Below are positions 25,916 to 37,700 of a DNA stretch of 64,000 bases, piece after piece. Below the pieces are notes generated by a model. It was given only the letters and a program-made list of their open reading frames with translations. It was not told the DNA's origin and made no database searches. Source of the stretch: Acidovorax benzenivorans (lineage in GTDB: Bacteria > Pseudomonadota > Gammaproteobacteria > Burkholderiales > Burkholderiaceae_C); assembly GCF_028680575.1 (NCBI RefSeq), contig NZ_JAPCKI010000016.1, forward strand, positions 57,613-121,612. The letters run 5' to 3'. How positions within the stretch are numbered: the first letter of the stretch is position 1; every line of letters begins with the position of its first letter. A program made the translations under genes and the position numbers.

Positions 25916-26350
25916 TCAGCGGCTGGCCGCGCGTGCCGACGCGGACGACTGCGTGGCAAACGTGATTTGCGTGAGGCCCACGCGGCGCGCGGCTTCCATC
26001 ACGGTGACCACGGATTGGTGCGGCGACATGGCGTCGGCGCTGATGATCACCACGCTGTCACGGCCCGCCGTGGCGGCGCTGCGTAGTGCCTGGGCGATCG
26101 CGTCCACACTCTTGCCCTCCACGCCGGTCTTGTTGACGGCGTAGCGGCCATCGGCGGCCACAGAGACAATCACTTCCTTGGGGTGGTCGCGCTGTTGCTC
26201 GGCGTCGGCCACGGGCAGGGTGAGCTGCAGCTCCGTGAACTTGCTGTACGTGGTGGTCAGCATCAGAAAGATGAGGATCACCAGCAGCACGTCGATGAAC
26301 GGGATCAGGTTGATCTCGGGCTCATCCTTGGCGCGGGGGCGGAAATTCAT
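25916..26350 (-). CDS. exbD: Biopolymer transport protein ExbD
   Basis: A 144-residue protein from the ATG at 26350 ([20 protein letters not shown]). The single membrane helix contains the functional Asp in [20 protein letters not shown], the proton-path residue of ExbD/TolR. A small periplasmic domain follows ([41 protein letters not shown]). With ExbB it forms a proton-driven motor energising outer-membrane transport. No TonB gene is nearby. It is 5 bases from exbB and 5 from lpxK. Confidence 0.94.
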   Translation of the reverse strand: MNFRPRAKDEPEINLIPFIDVLLVILIFLMLTTTYSKFTELQLTLPVADAEQQRDHPKEVIVSVAADGRYAVNKTGVEGKSVDAIAQALRSAATAGRDSVVIISADAMSPHQSVVTVMEAARRVGLTQITFATQSSASARAASR

Positions 26351-26355
26351 GGGGC

Positions 26356-27003
26356 TTATTTGGCTTTGCGCAGGCGCAGGATGTGGCGGACGAATTGCTC
26401 CGACGCCAGCTCCAGCGTGAGCAGATAGGCGTCCACACGTGCCCGGAAGTAGCGCCAGAAGATCAGCGAAGGGATGGCCACGATCAGGCCAAACGCCGTG
26501 TTGTACAGCGCGATGGAGATGCCGTGTGCCAGCTGGGCCGGGTTGCCGCCACCCATGGCCTGGCCCACACCACCGCCGCCCGCCTGCGAGCCAAAGATCT
26601 CGATCATGCCGATGACGGTGCCCAACAGGCCCAGCAGTGGCGCCGCCGAGGCGATGGTGGCCAGGGCGGAGAGGTATTTTTCCAACCGGTGCGCCACCGC
26701 GCGGCCGGTGCCCTCCATGGCAGCACGCAGGTCGGTCTCGCTGCACTGGGGGTTGCTGTTGAGGGTGCGCAGGCCGCTGGCCAGCACCTCGCCCAAGGCC
26801 GAGTTCTGGGCCAGCTGGTTTACCACATCGGGCGTAGGCAAGGCCTTGGACGACACCGTGATGGCTTCGTCGAGCAGTTTGGGGGGGGCAACGCGGGCCG
26901 TTTTCAGGGCCAGAAAACGTTCAAAAATCAGTGCCAGTCCCAGGACGGAACACGCGATCAGGGGCCAGATGGGCCAGCCTGCGGCTTGTATGATGGACAG
27001 CAA
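26356..27003 (-). CDS. exbB: MotA/TolQ/ExbB proton channel family protein ExbB
   Basis: A 215-residue protein with three predicted membrane helices: an N-terminal WPIWPLIACSVLGLALIFERFLAL, then a conserved APLLGLLGTVIGMIEIF and ALYNTAFGLIVAIPSLIFWRYF. These are the ExbB/TolQ signatures. A Gly-rich loop (QAGGGGVGQAMGGG) sits between the last two helices. It is the first gene of the envelope operon, divergent from xseA, with a 352-bp intergenic region that must contain both promoters. Confidence 0.94.
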   Translation of the reverse strand: MLSIIQAAGWPIWPLIACSVLGLALIFERFLALKTARVAPPKLLDEAITVSSKALPTPDVVNQLAQNSALGEVLASGLRTLNSNPQCSETDLRAAMEGTGRAVAHRLEKYLSALATIASAAPLLGLLGTVIGMIEIFGSQAGGGGVGQAMGGGNPAQLAHGISIALYNTAFGLIVAIPSLIFWRYFRARVDAYLLTLELASEQFVRHILRLRKAK

Positions 27004-27355
27004 ATCTCTCTCCGCGCAGATGAAAGCAATCGGCGATTATGGCCTAGCTTGCGGTGGCCGCTGCGTCACAAACCGTTACGTTATCGCGCACGCCATCCGT
27101 TGCCGCGCTCACCCACAAAAACTGTGGATAACTTTGTGGGCAACCCGCATCCAGAGCCCCGCAAAGTGGCTCCGCGCCGTGCTTACAACAGATTGATGAA
27201 AAATTGTGCAATGAAAAACGTATATAAATCAATAACTTGCACGTGCGCTCGTGTTTTGCAGCCGGTTGGGGTGCCTATGCTGGGAGGCGCTGCCGCTGGC
27301 CCGAAACTGTGGAGTACTTGCATGGTGTGCGCGGCGCCAACGCCCGCCGTTTCTC
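27004..27355. other. Intergenic region between exbB and xseA
   Basis: 352 bp between divergent genes with no supported ORF. The centre (27040-27235) is AT-rich relative to the surroundings and includes GTATATAAATCAATAA at about 27219, a plausible promoter area for xseA, and the inverted repeat with a DnaA-box match listed separately. Confidence 0.5.
27112..27140. promoter_or_regulatory. Inverted repeat enclosing a perfect DnaA box
   Basis: CCCACAAA and TTTGTGGG (8-bp perfect arms) flank 13 bases that contain TGTGGATAA (27123-27131), the reverse complement of the DnaA consensus TTATCCACA. It lies between exbB and xseA. Confidence 0.5.
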
Positions 27356-28681
27356 ATGTTTGAGCGCCCGGGCCCAGCAGCGGCGCCCCGAATTTGGGAA
27401 GTTGGTGCGCTGTGCCGCGCCATTGCTGATGCCCTAGAGGCGCGCTTCAATCCTGTCGCGGTGCGCGGGGAGATCACGGGCTTCTCGCGCGCATCCAGCG
27501 GGCATTGTTATTTTTCGATCAAAGACGCCAACGGGCAACTGCGCTGCGCCATGTTTCGCCGCGCTGCCACCCTGCTTGACTTTTCGCCGCGCGATGGCGA
27601 ATTGGTGGAAGTGCGCGGGCGCCTCGGTGTGTACGAGGCGCGAGGCGATCTGCAGTTCATTGTCGAAAGCATGCAGCGCGCAGGGCAGGGTGCGCTGTTC
27701 GAGCAGTTCCTGCGGCTCAAGGCACAGCTCGAAGCGGAGGGGCTGTTCGACACGGCGCGCAAGCGCCCGTTGCCGCTGCAGCCCCGTGGTATTGGCCTGG
27801 TCACCTCGACCGGTGCGGCGGCGCTGCACGATGTGGTCACGGCCTTGCGCCGCCGTGTGCCGCACATCCCGGTGGTGCTGGTGCCAGCGCAGGTGCAAGG
27901 CGTGGCTGCCCCGCCGTCGATCATTGCTGCGCTATCAAAACTGTATCTGCTCGCGCAAGCAGGACAAGCGCCAGGGGCTGATTGGACCAAAAATCCGCCC
28001 ATTGACGTAATCCTGCTGGTGCGCGGGGGCGGTTCCATCGAAGACCTGTGGGCCTTCAACGACGAACAACTGGCCCGCACCATCGTGCAGAGCCCGGTGC
28101 CGCTGGTCAGCGGTGTGGGGCACGAGACAGATTTCACCATCGCTGACTTTTGCGCCGACCTGCGCGCACCAACGCCCACGGCGGCGGCCGAGCTGGTGGC
28201 CCAGCCGCGCGATGTGTGGCTGGGCGCGCTGGGGTTGCTGGCCGGACGCATCAGCGACGGAGTACAGCGCCAGATCGACGCCCGGCACCAGCGGCTGGAT
28301 CAGGCGGCAGCGCGGCTGGGCCGCCCCTCGGGCCTGGTGGCGCGCCAGCAGTTGCAACTGGCGCGCCTCGCGCAGCGCATGCGCCACGGCGTGCTCCTGA
28401 AAATGCAGCGCCTGGTGCAAGTGCAACAAGCGCTAGAGGTCAATTTTCCCCAAGCACTGCAACGCAGCGTGGCGCAGCATACCGAGCGGCTGGACCGCGC
28501 CGCCTTGCGTCTGGAGCTGCTGGACCCACGCCTCGTGCTGCAGCGTGGTTATGCGCTGCTGACCGACACCAGCGGCCAGGCGGTGACCAGCGTACGCCAG
28601 GCCCAGCCGGGCGACGCGCTGCGGGCCACACTGGCCGACGGTGCGGTGGATGTGACGGTGTCGCAGCCACGGCTGCTGTAA
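27356..28681 (+). CDS. xseA: Exodeoxyribonuclease VII large subunit XseA
   Basis: A 441-residue subunit from the ATG at 27356 (MFERPGPAAAPRIWEVGALCRAI). Exo VII degrades single-stranded DNA in repair. An N-terminal OB fold (VRGEITGFSRASSGHCYFSIKD) is followed by the catalytic domain: RGIGLVTSTGAAALHDV, LLVRGGGSIEDLWAFNDE, VSGVGHETDFTIADFCADLRAPTPTAAAEL, then a coiled-coil region. Between helix IIAAL and IDVILLVRGGGS a 17-residue insert (SKLYLLAQAGQAPGADW) is encoded by a repeat-like stretch. The small subunit xseB is not in the window. Confidence 0.95.
   Translation: MFERPGPAAAPRIWEVGALCRAIADALEARFNPVAVRGEITGFSRASSGHCYFSIKDANGQLRCAMFRRAATLLDFSPRDGELVEVRGRLGVYEARGDLQFIVESMQRAGQGALFEQFLRLKAQLEAEGLFDTARKRPLPLQPRGIGLVTSTGAAALHDVVTALRRRVPHIPVVLVPAQVQGVAAPPSIIAALSKLYLLAQAGQAPGADWTKNPPIDVILLVRGGGSIEDLWAFNDEQLARTIVQSPVPLVSGVGHETDFTIADFCADLRAPTPTAAAELVAQPRDVWLGALGLLAGRISDGVQRQIDARHQRLDQAAARLGRPSGLVARQQLQLARLAQRMRHGVLLKMQRLVQVQQALEVNFPQALQRSVAQHTERLDRAALRLELLDPRLVLQRGYALLTDTSGQAVTSVRQAQPGDALRATLADGAVDVTVSQPRLL
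27927..27983 (+). repeat. Dispersed repeat read through in xseA
   Basis: Coding strand shows GCTATCAAAACTGTATCTGC, then CGCGCAAGCAGGACAAGCGC and CAGGGGCTGATT, the same order as GCTAT..ATAGCTG, GCGCTTG..GATAAGCGC, TAGAGGC in intergenic units. It encodes the insert that sets this XseA apart from the E. coli protein. Confidence 0.6.
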
Positions 28682-28796
28682 CCGGATTGCGCAGGGCGAG
28701 GGTGCGACTGGGGGCCTTTTTGTAGGACAGTGGCGGTTTGCTGCGTTACAGGTGGGGTGCGGGAGTCCTCACGCTGCACAGGTCACCTGATGTTCC

Positions 28797-28802
28797 TACA
28801 AT
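28797..28802 (+). promoter_or_regulatory. Possible -10 element upstream of sodB
   Basis: TACAAT, 92 bases before the sodB start; the -35 region 17 bases further up (CTGCAC) is poor. Weak support only. Confidence 0.25.
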
Positions 28803-28893
28803 GCCCCCTTCGCGCTGTGTCCGACTGCATTGATCAGGAAAGCCCGCGTTGCAGACGGCATCCCAGAATTTCAAACCACGAGGAAACACCACC

Positions 28894-29475
28894 ATGGAAC
28901 ATACCCTTCCCCCGCTGCCCTACGCCATCGACGCCCTGGCTCCGCACTACAGCCAGGAAACCCTGGAGTACCACCACGGCAAGCACCACAACGCCTATGT
29001 GGTGAACCTCAACAACCTGCAAAAGGGCACCGAGTTCGAAGCCTTGACGCTCGAAGAGATCGTCAAGAAGGCCAGCGGCGGCATCTATAACAACGCTGCG
29101 CAAATCTGGAACCACACCTTCTTCTGGAACTGCATGGCTCCCCAGGGCGGCGGTGAGCCTTCTGGCGCACTGGCTGCAGCCATCACCGCCAAGTGGGGCA
29201 GCTACGCAGCCTTCAAGGAAGCCTTCGTGAAGTCCGCCGTGGGCAACTTCGGTTCGGGCTGGACCTGGCTGGTGAAGAAGGCCGACGGTAGCGTGGACAT
29301 CGTCAACACCGGCGCCGCCGGCACGCCCCTGACCACCGCCGACAAGGCGCTGCTGACCGTGGACGTGTGGGAACACGCGTACTACATCGACTACCGCAAC
29401 ATGCGTCCCAAGTTCGTCGAGACCTTCCTCGATAAGCTGGTGAACTGGAAGTTTGCCGAAGCCAACTTCGCCTGA
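28894..29475 (+). CDS. sodB: Superoxide dismutase, Fe type
   Basis: A 193-residue enzyme from the ATG at 28894 ([20 protein letters not shown]); GAGGAAA lies about 10 bases upstream. It converts superoxide to O2 and H2O2 in the cytoplasm. Metal ligands are His27 (EYHHGKHH), His in IWNHTFFW, and Asp/His in [21 protein letters not shown] and the [14 protein letters not shown] region, with Gln-Gly, point to the iron form. It is a single gene followed by a strong terminator 42 bases after the stop. Confidence 0.96.
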   Translation: MEHTLPPLPYAIDALAPHYSQETLEYHHGKHHNAYVVNLNNLQKGTEFEALTLEEIVKKASGGIYNNAAQIWNHTFFWNCMAPQGGGEPSGALAAAITAKWGSYAAFKEAFVKSAVGNFGSGWTWLVKKADGSVDIVNTGAAGTPLTTADKALLTVDVWEHAYYIDYRNMRPKFVETFLDKLVNWKFAEANFA

Positions 29476-29516
29476 TCGATCCAGTCCGTCGCGGTGTCGT
29501 GTCCACATCGCGCAGA

Positions 29517-29550
29517 CAACAAAAAACGGCCTTCGGGCCGTTTTTTGTTG
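29517..29550. terminator. Strong intrinsic terminator after sodB
   Basis: CAACAAAAAACGGCC and GGCCGTTTTTTGTTG form a perfect 15-bp stem with a TTCG tetraloop; T6 on the plus strand. It could also work in the other direction. Confidence 0.92.
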
Positions 29551-29570
29551 CATATCCCAGATTGTGGCCT

Positions 29571-29627
29571 TTTGGGGCTGATGCGCTAGTGAATCATGCT
29601 TGTGCAGCTATTAAATTGATAGTTTTT
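29571..29627 (-). repeat. Dispersed palindromic repeat, intergenic copy, reverse
   Basis: Minus strand: AAAAACTATCAATTTAATAGC, then a TGCACAAGCATGATTCACTA arm and GCGCATCAGCCCC. It lies between the sodB terminator and the DUF192 gene. Confidence 0.7.
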
Positions 29628-29639
29628 GCGGCCTTGCCC

Positions 29640-30179
29640 TCATTGCCGGGCAAACGGCGTGCCGCTGAGTTTGGCCCCTGCCTTGATGCCTTTCTTGGCA
29701 AACCAGCCCTGGTTCATCTCCAGCACATACCGCACGGGCTTGGCTGAGCAGTGCGAGTCCAGCGTCTGGGGCTTCATGTCCTCCAGATTCACGATGGTGC
29801 CGTCATCGGCAACGAAGGCTGCAGTGAGCGGCAGCAAGGTGTTCTTCATCCAGAAGCATTGTTGGGAGGTCTGCTCAAAGACAAACAGCATGCCCTCGTG
29901 CGCGGGCATTTCCTTGCGGTACATCAGGCCCGTCTGGCGCTCCTGGGGAGCGAGGGCGACTTGGGCGTCGATGCGGTGCATGCCGGCGGTCAGCTCCACG
30001 CGCCGCAGATTCATCTGTGGGCCCTCCTGCGCCTGGGTGACCCCGGCGGGCACCACCAGTGCACATGCCGCCAGCCAAACACCCCACGCCCCGACGGCTC
30101 GGCGGGCGAAGCGCTGAATGCCGGTGGCACCACGCGGAGCGTCATTCGGAAGGGCTGGGGTGGAGCGTGAGGCGGTCAT
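29640..30179 (-). CDS. DUF192 family secreted protein
   Basis: A 179-residue protein from the ATG at 30179. A long N-region precedes a hydrophobic signal (AVGAWGVWLAACALVVPAGVTQAQ), so export is likely. The mature domain is DUF192: HRIDAQVALAPQERQTGLMYRKEMPAHEGMLFVF, FWMKNTLLPLTAAFV, GTIVNLEDMKP and YVLEMNQGWFAKKGIKAG. The family's biochemical role is unknown. An alternative start at 30209 would add ten residues. It stands alone, downstream of the 73-residue secreted protein on the same strand. Confidence 0.88.
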   Translation of the reverse strand: MTASRSTPALPNDAPRGATGIQRFARRAVGAWGVWLAACALVVPAGVTQAQEGPQMNLRRVELTAGMHRIDAQVALAPQERQTGLMYRKEMPAHEGMLFVFEQTSQQCFWMKNTLLPLTAAFVADDGTIVNLEDMKPQTLDSHCSAKPVRYVLEMNQGWFAKKGIKAGAKLSGTPFARQ

Positions 30180-30277
30180 GGACGTGGCTTTCTGGTCAAC
30201 AAGGAACATGGCGAATAACGACGGACTGCAGGGGGTGCAAAAAGTTCTGGCGGCGCGCAGGGGCTGTAGCAGCGCCA

Positions 30278-30302
30278 AAGAAAACGCCCGCAGCAGCGGG
30301 CG
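30278..30302 (-). terminator. Intrinsic terminator after the polycationic secreted protein
   Basis: CGCCCGC/GCGGGCG stem (30285-30302) with a four-base loop, followed on the minus strand by TTTTCTTT. Confidence 0.7.
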
Positions 30303-30364
30303 ATTTTGAATCAGTGAAGGCCCGAGGCCCCTGTTGCGGGTGCGCTAGGCCGTGCCGGACTGCT

Positions 30365-30586
30365 TCAGGCTGCCTTGTGGGCGGTTTTCTTCTTGGCGAC
30401 CTTTTTGTGGGTCTTCTTTTTCTTGGCGGTCTTGGTTGCTTTGGTCTTTGCTACCGGCGCAGGAGCCTGAGCGGCCATGGGGGCTGCTGCAGGCGCAGTG
30501 GCTGGGGCAGGAGCTGCTGCGGGTGCCTGTGCAAAAGCGCCAGCAGTGAACAGACCGGCCACGAGGACAGCGAGGAGTTTTTTCAT
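30365..30586 (-). CDS. Small secreted Ala/Pro/Lys-rich polycationic protein
   Basis: A 73-residue protein from the ATG at 30586, with GGAAAC about 12 bases upstream. A clear signal peptide (MKKLLAVLVAGLFTAGAFA, cleavage before QAPAA) is followed by an Ala/Pro linker and then a strongly basic tail with runs such as AKKKKTHKKVAKKKTAHKA. The tail resembles histone H1-like sequences but is destined for the periplasm, so a DNA role is unlikely; binding to LPS, peptidoglycan or nucleic acid outside the cytoplasm is conceivable. Divergent from icd. Function unknown. Confidence 0.8.
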   Translation of the reverse strand: MKKLLAVLVAGLFTAGAFAQAPAAAPAPATAPAAAPMAAQAPAPVAKTKATKTAKKKKTHKKVAKKKTAHKAA

Positions 30587-30811
30587 ATATGCCGTTTCCA
30601 GTGTGAACGAAGGTTGAAGGACTGTGCGAAACCCGCACGAATCCGCTCGCAACGATAGCAGTGCCCAGCACGTGGACAGGGGCTTGGAAGAAAATTTTTC
30701 TCATTAGAATGGTTTGAAACCACACTGCCGCGCCTGTGGCGGCCCTCCTTTTCCTCGCTTTGCCCCTCATCGACCGAATCACACTCGGCGCATACCGGAG
30801 ACTCCCCACCC

Positions 30812-32071
<1,260 letters not shown>

Positions 32072-32120
32072 TCTTGCACTGCACCGCCGCCTGGGCGGAA
32101 CGGCCCGTGATGCATTGGCG

Positions 32121-32157
32121 CCCCTGATCCCTTGATGGGCTCAGGGGTTTGTTTTTT
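32121..32157 (+). terminator. Intrinsic terminator after icd
   Basis: CCCCTGA (32121-32127) pairs with TCAGGGG (32141-32147), followed by TTTGTTTTTT. Confidence 0.8.
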
Positions 32158-32461
32158 GCGGCGGCCATTGTCCATTGCGGCCGGTGACGGGGTGCGGCCA
32201 TGTTGGCATTTCTGTGTTGGAGTTTTGCCGCGTTCCCCCCTAATATGGGTTGGCGCTTTCGCCGCAATGCGCAGCCCCTGCCGTCACGAAGCGGGGGATG
32301 GGTCTGCGGTGCGACGAAGGCGTGGTGACGATGCACAGTACGGCGAGGGTGTTGTGCACCATCACCACCCATACAACAACACCGACACCGGGGCGAAAGC
32401 GAGGGCGCACCAGGCACAGCAGACGCTGCGATGCCGCCCCGTCCTGGAGTAAGAGGGCTGC
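32158..32461 (+). other. Intergenic region upstream of the signalling cluster
   Basis: About 300 bp with no supported gene; short ORFs give low-complexity His/Thr/Arg-rich translations. A possible promoter is TTGGAG (32217-32222), 18-base spacer, TAATAT (32241-32246). Near the end, 32350-32395 is a run of CAC/ACC-type simple sequence. Confidence 0.4.
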
Positions 32462-34308
<1,847 letters not shown>

Positions 34309-34312
<4 letters not shown>

Positions 34313-34722
34313 CTACCACCACCACAAATCCCGCCACCGTTCTGGTCATTGAGGATGATGACGCCAGCCGCATGCTGGTCACCTACCTGCTCGAAGCCGC
34401 CGGCCACCGGGTGCTGGCCGCCGAAAACGGCGCCGTGGGGCTGGACCTGGCCCTGGCCGAGGGGCCGGACATCGTGCTGTGCGACTTGCAGATGCCGGTG
34501 ATGAACGGCTACGAAGTGGCGCGCGGCCTGCGTGCCAGCCCGCACTGGCGGGCGGTGCCTCTGGTGGCGGTCACGGCGTTTTCGATGCCGGGCGACCGTG
34601 AGAAGGCGCTCGAATTCGGCTTTAATGAACACTTGTCCAAGCCCATCACGCCCGAAACCTTTGTGCAGCAGATCGAGGCGTTTTTGGCCAGCACCCGTCC
34701 GACTCCGCCCCAATCAGGTTGA
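34309..34722 (+). CDS. Single-domain response regulator (CheY-like)
   Basis: A 137-residue receiver only: VLVIEDDDASRMLVTYLLEAAGH, phospho-acceptor Asp59 in VLCDLQMPVMNGYEVA, switch Thr in VAVTAFSMPGD and Lys in EHLSKPITPE. It has no output domain, so it works by protein contact or as a phosphate relay between the upstream kinase (4-base overlap) and the downstream multi-domain protein, 18 bases away. Confidence 0.93.
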
Positions 34723-34740
34723 ACACCCAGTACGTACAGC

Positions 34741-37700
34741 ATGGCAAAGATCCTTGTCGTTGATGACCTCCCCGCCAATCGCGCGCTGGTGGTCACGCTC
34801 ATCGGGCACAGCGGCCATCAGGCGCTGGAGGCTGCCGATGGCGCCGAGGCGTTGGCCGTTGTCCGTGCCGAGCGGCCCGACCTGGTGATCTCCGACATCC
34901 TGATGCCGACTATGGACGGCTTTGAGTTTGTGCGGCAACTGCGCTCCGAACACGGCCTGGCGGCCACGCAGGTGATCTTTTGCAGCGCCCACTACCGCGA
35001 GGACGAAGCCCTGCGCCTCGCCGAGGCCTGTGGCGTGACCCAGGTGCTGTTCAAGCCCTGTGAGCCGCAGGACATCCTCGCCGCCATCGAACAGGCGCTC
35101 ACGCAGATCCGTCACCAGCCCTCGGTGGCGCTGGAGCACAGTTTTCAGACCCGCCACCTGCAGCTGATGACCGACAAGCTTACAGGCAACATGGCCGAGC
35201 TGGAGGCCATGAACCGGCGCCTGTCCGCGCTGACCGACCTGAACCTGCAGCTGGCCTCCGAGCGCGACCCGCAGGTGCTGCTGGCCAACGTGTGCCGGGT
35301 GGCGCGCGAGCTGGTGGGCGCGCAGTACGCCGTATTGTGCGTGGTGCGCAAGCACAGCGACGGCTCCATCGCCTGCACCAGCGGCATCGAACCTGCCCAG
35401 CAGACCGGACTATTAGATCTGCCCGTGGTATCGCACGGGCTGCTGGGCCAGTTGCGGGCGGAACGCCGCCCGCACCGCCTTGCCAACCCGGGGGGCGACC
35501 CGGTGGCGCTGGGACTGCCCGCAGGCTATCCGCCGGTGCACACAGCGGTGGTCGCGCCCATCGTGTCGTTGTCGTTCTCCTACGGCTGGCTGTGCCTGGC
35601 CAACAAGCAAGGGGCCGACGCCTTCAGCGCCGACGACGAGAAAGTCCTGGCCATCTTGGGCGCGCAGGTGGGGCGCATTTATGAGAATGGCAGCCTGTAC
35701 CTGGAGATCCAGCAGCACGCTGAGCAGTTGCAGGTGCAGGTGCAAGAGCGCCAACGGGCCATGGATGCTCTGCGTGCCAACAAGGCCAGCCTGCGCAGGG
35801 CCCAGGCGCTGGCCAAGATATCCCACGTCATCAGCGGGCCCGATGGTGCCTTCGAAAGCTGGCTGGACACCTTGCCCGACATGCTGGGGCTGGACGAAAG
35901 CGCCATGCCCCGCTCGGCCCGCGACTGGCTGGTGCTGGTGCACCCTGACGACCGCGACATGTTCCGCCGCCATGCGCTGCAGGCGTCGCAACAGGGGGCG
36001 CGCATGGACTTCACCTACCGCGTCCTGTGTGGCGACGGGCAGCCGCTGTACCTGCGCCAGGTGATGGAGCCGCTGGAGGACGAAGCGGGCCGGGGCGAGC
36101 AGGGCCGCTGGTTCAACACCATCCAGGACGTCACCAAGGAAAAGCGGGCCGAGGAAGAACTGCACGAGAGCGATCGTCGCTTCAACGACATGCTCGACAA
36201 GGTCGAGATGATCTCGCTGATGCTGGACTGCGAAGGGCGCATCACCTATTGCAACGACTACCTGCTGCGCCTGACGGGCTGGCAGCGCGACGAGGTGTTT
36301 GGCCGCAACTGGTTCGACCTGTTTGTGCCGCCCGAGTTGGGCAATGTGCGCGGCGTTTTTGCCGATGTGCTGGCCGACCGGCCGTCTGCCTGGCACTACG
36401 ACAACGAGATACTGACCCGCTCGGGCGGGCGGCGCCTGGTGCACTGGAACAACACCGTGCTGCGCTCGGTGGGTGGGCAGGTGACGGGGGTGGCGGCCTT
36501 GGGAGAAGACATCACCGCACGCCGTGATGCCGAACACCGAGTCAAGCGCCTCAACCGCGTGTACGCCGTGCTCAGCGGCATCAACACCCTGATCGTGCGC
36601 GTGCGCCAGCGCGACGAGTTGTTCCGCGAGGCTTGCCGCATCGCGGTGGAGCACGGCCAGTTCAAGATCGCCTGGATCGGCCGCGTGGACCACACGCTGC
36701 AAGAGGTGGTTCCAGTCGCCCTGGCAGGCGCAGAGGCGGACTTTCTGATGCTCGTGCGGCGTCGGCTGTGGCTCAGCGGAACCCCCAGGGAGGGTGAAAG
36801 CCTGAGCGCCAGCGTGGTGCGCACCCAGCAGGCCGCAGTGTGCGAAGACATCCGCAACGACCCGCGCGTCCTCGTGCCCAAAGAACTGGCCGCGCGCGGC
36901 GTGGCCTCGATGGCCGTGTTGCCCTTGCTGGTGGCACATGAGGTGGTGGGCGTGATGGCCCTGTTTGCCGATGAGGCCAGGTTTTTTGACGATGACGAGA
37001 TGCACCTGCTCACCGAGTTGGCGGGGGACATCGGCTTTGCCATGGATCACCTCGACAAGGAAGAGCGGCTGAACTACCTGGCGTACTACGACGACATCAC
37101 CGGTCTGCCCAATCGCACCCTGTTTCTGGAGCGCAGCGGCCAGCACCTGCGGCCTCGCGAAGGGGCCAAGGCGCTGAAGGGCATGGGGCTCATGGACATC
37201 AGCCGGTTTCGCTTCGTCAACGACACCCTGGGGCGCCAGGAGGGGGACGAACTGCTCAAGCAGGTGGCGCTGCGGCTGCAACAAGCTGCGGGCGACGCGT
37301 ACGACGTGGCGCGCATTGGTGTCAACAGCTTTGGCATCGCCGTGACCGACGCGCGTGACGCGGGGGCGGTGGCGATGGCGCTGGACGGACTGATGCGGGC
37401 CTGTTTTGACGCCCCCTTTGTGCTGGGCGGCACCGAGCTGCGCATGGCGGCCAAGGCCGGGGTCGCGCTGTACCCCATGGACGGCGCCGATGCAGAAACC
37501 CTGCTGCGCAACGCCGAGGCAGCCCTCAACAAGGCCAAGGCCTCGGCCGACAGTCTGCTGTTCTACACCTCGGAGATGAACACCCGCGTGGCCGAGGCCC
37601 TGAGCCTGGAAGGCCGCCTGCGCGATGCGCTGGAGCAGGGCCAGTTTGTGCTGCATTACCAGCCCAAGCAGCACCTGGCCACCGGTGCCATCGCCGGTGC

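Noticed and set aside
27112..27140. Possible replication origin from a DnaA box
   Set aside because: Only one perfect DnaA box, no cluster, no dnaA/dnaN/gidA genes nearby.
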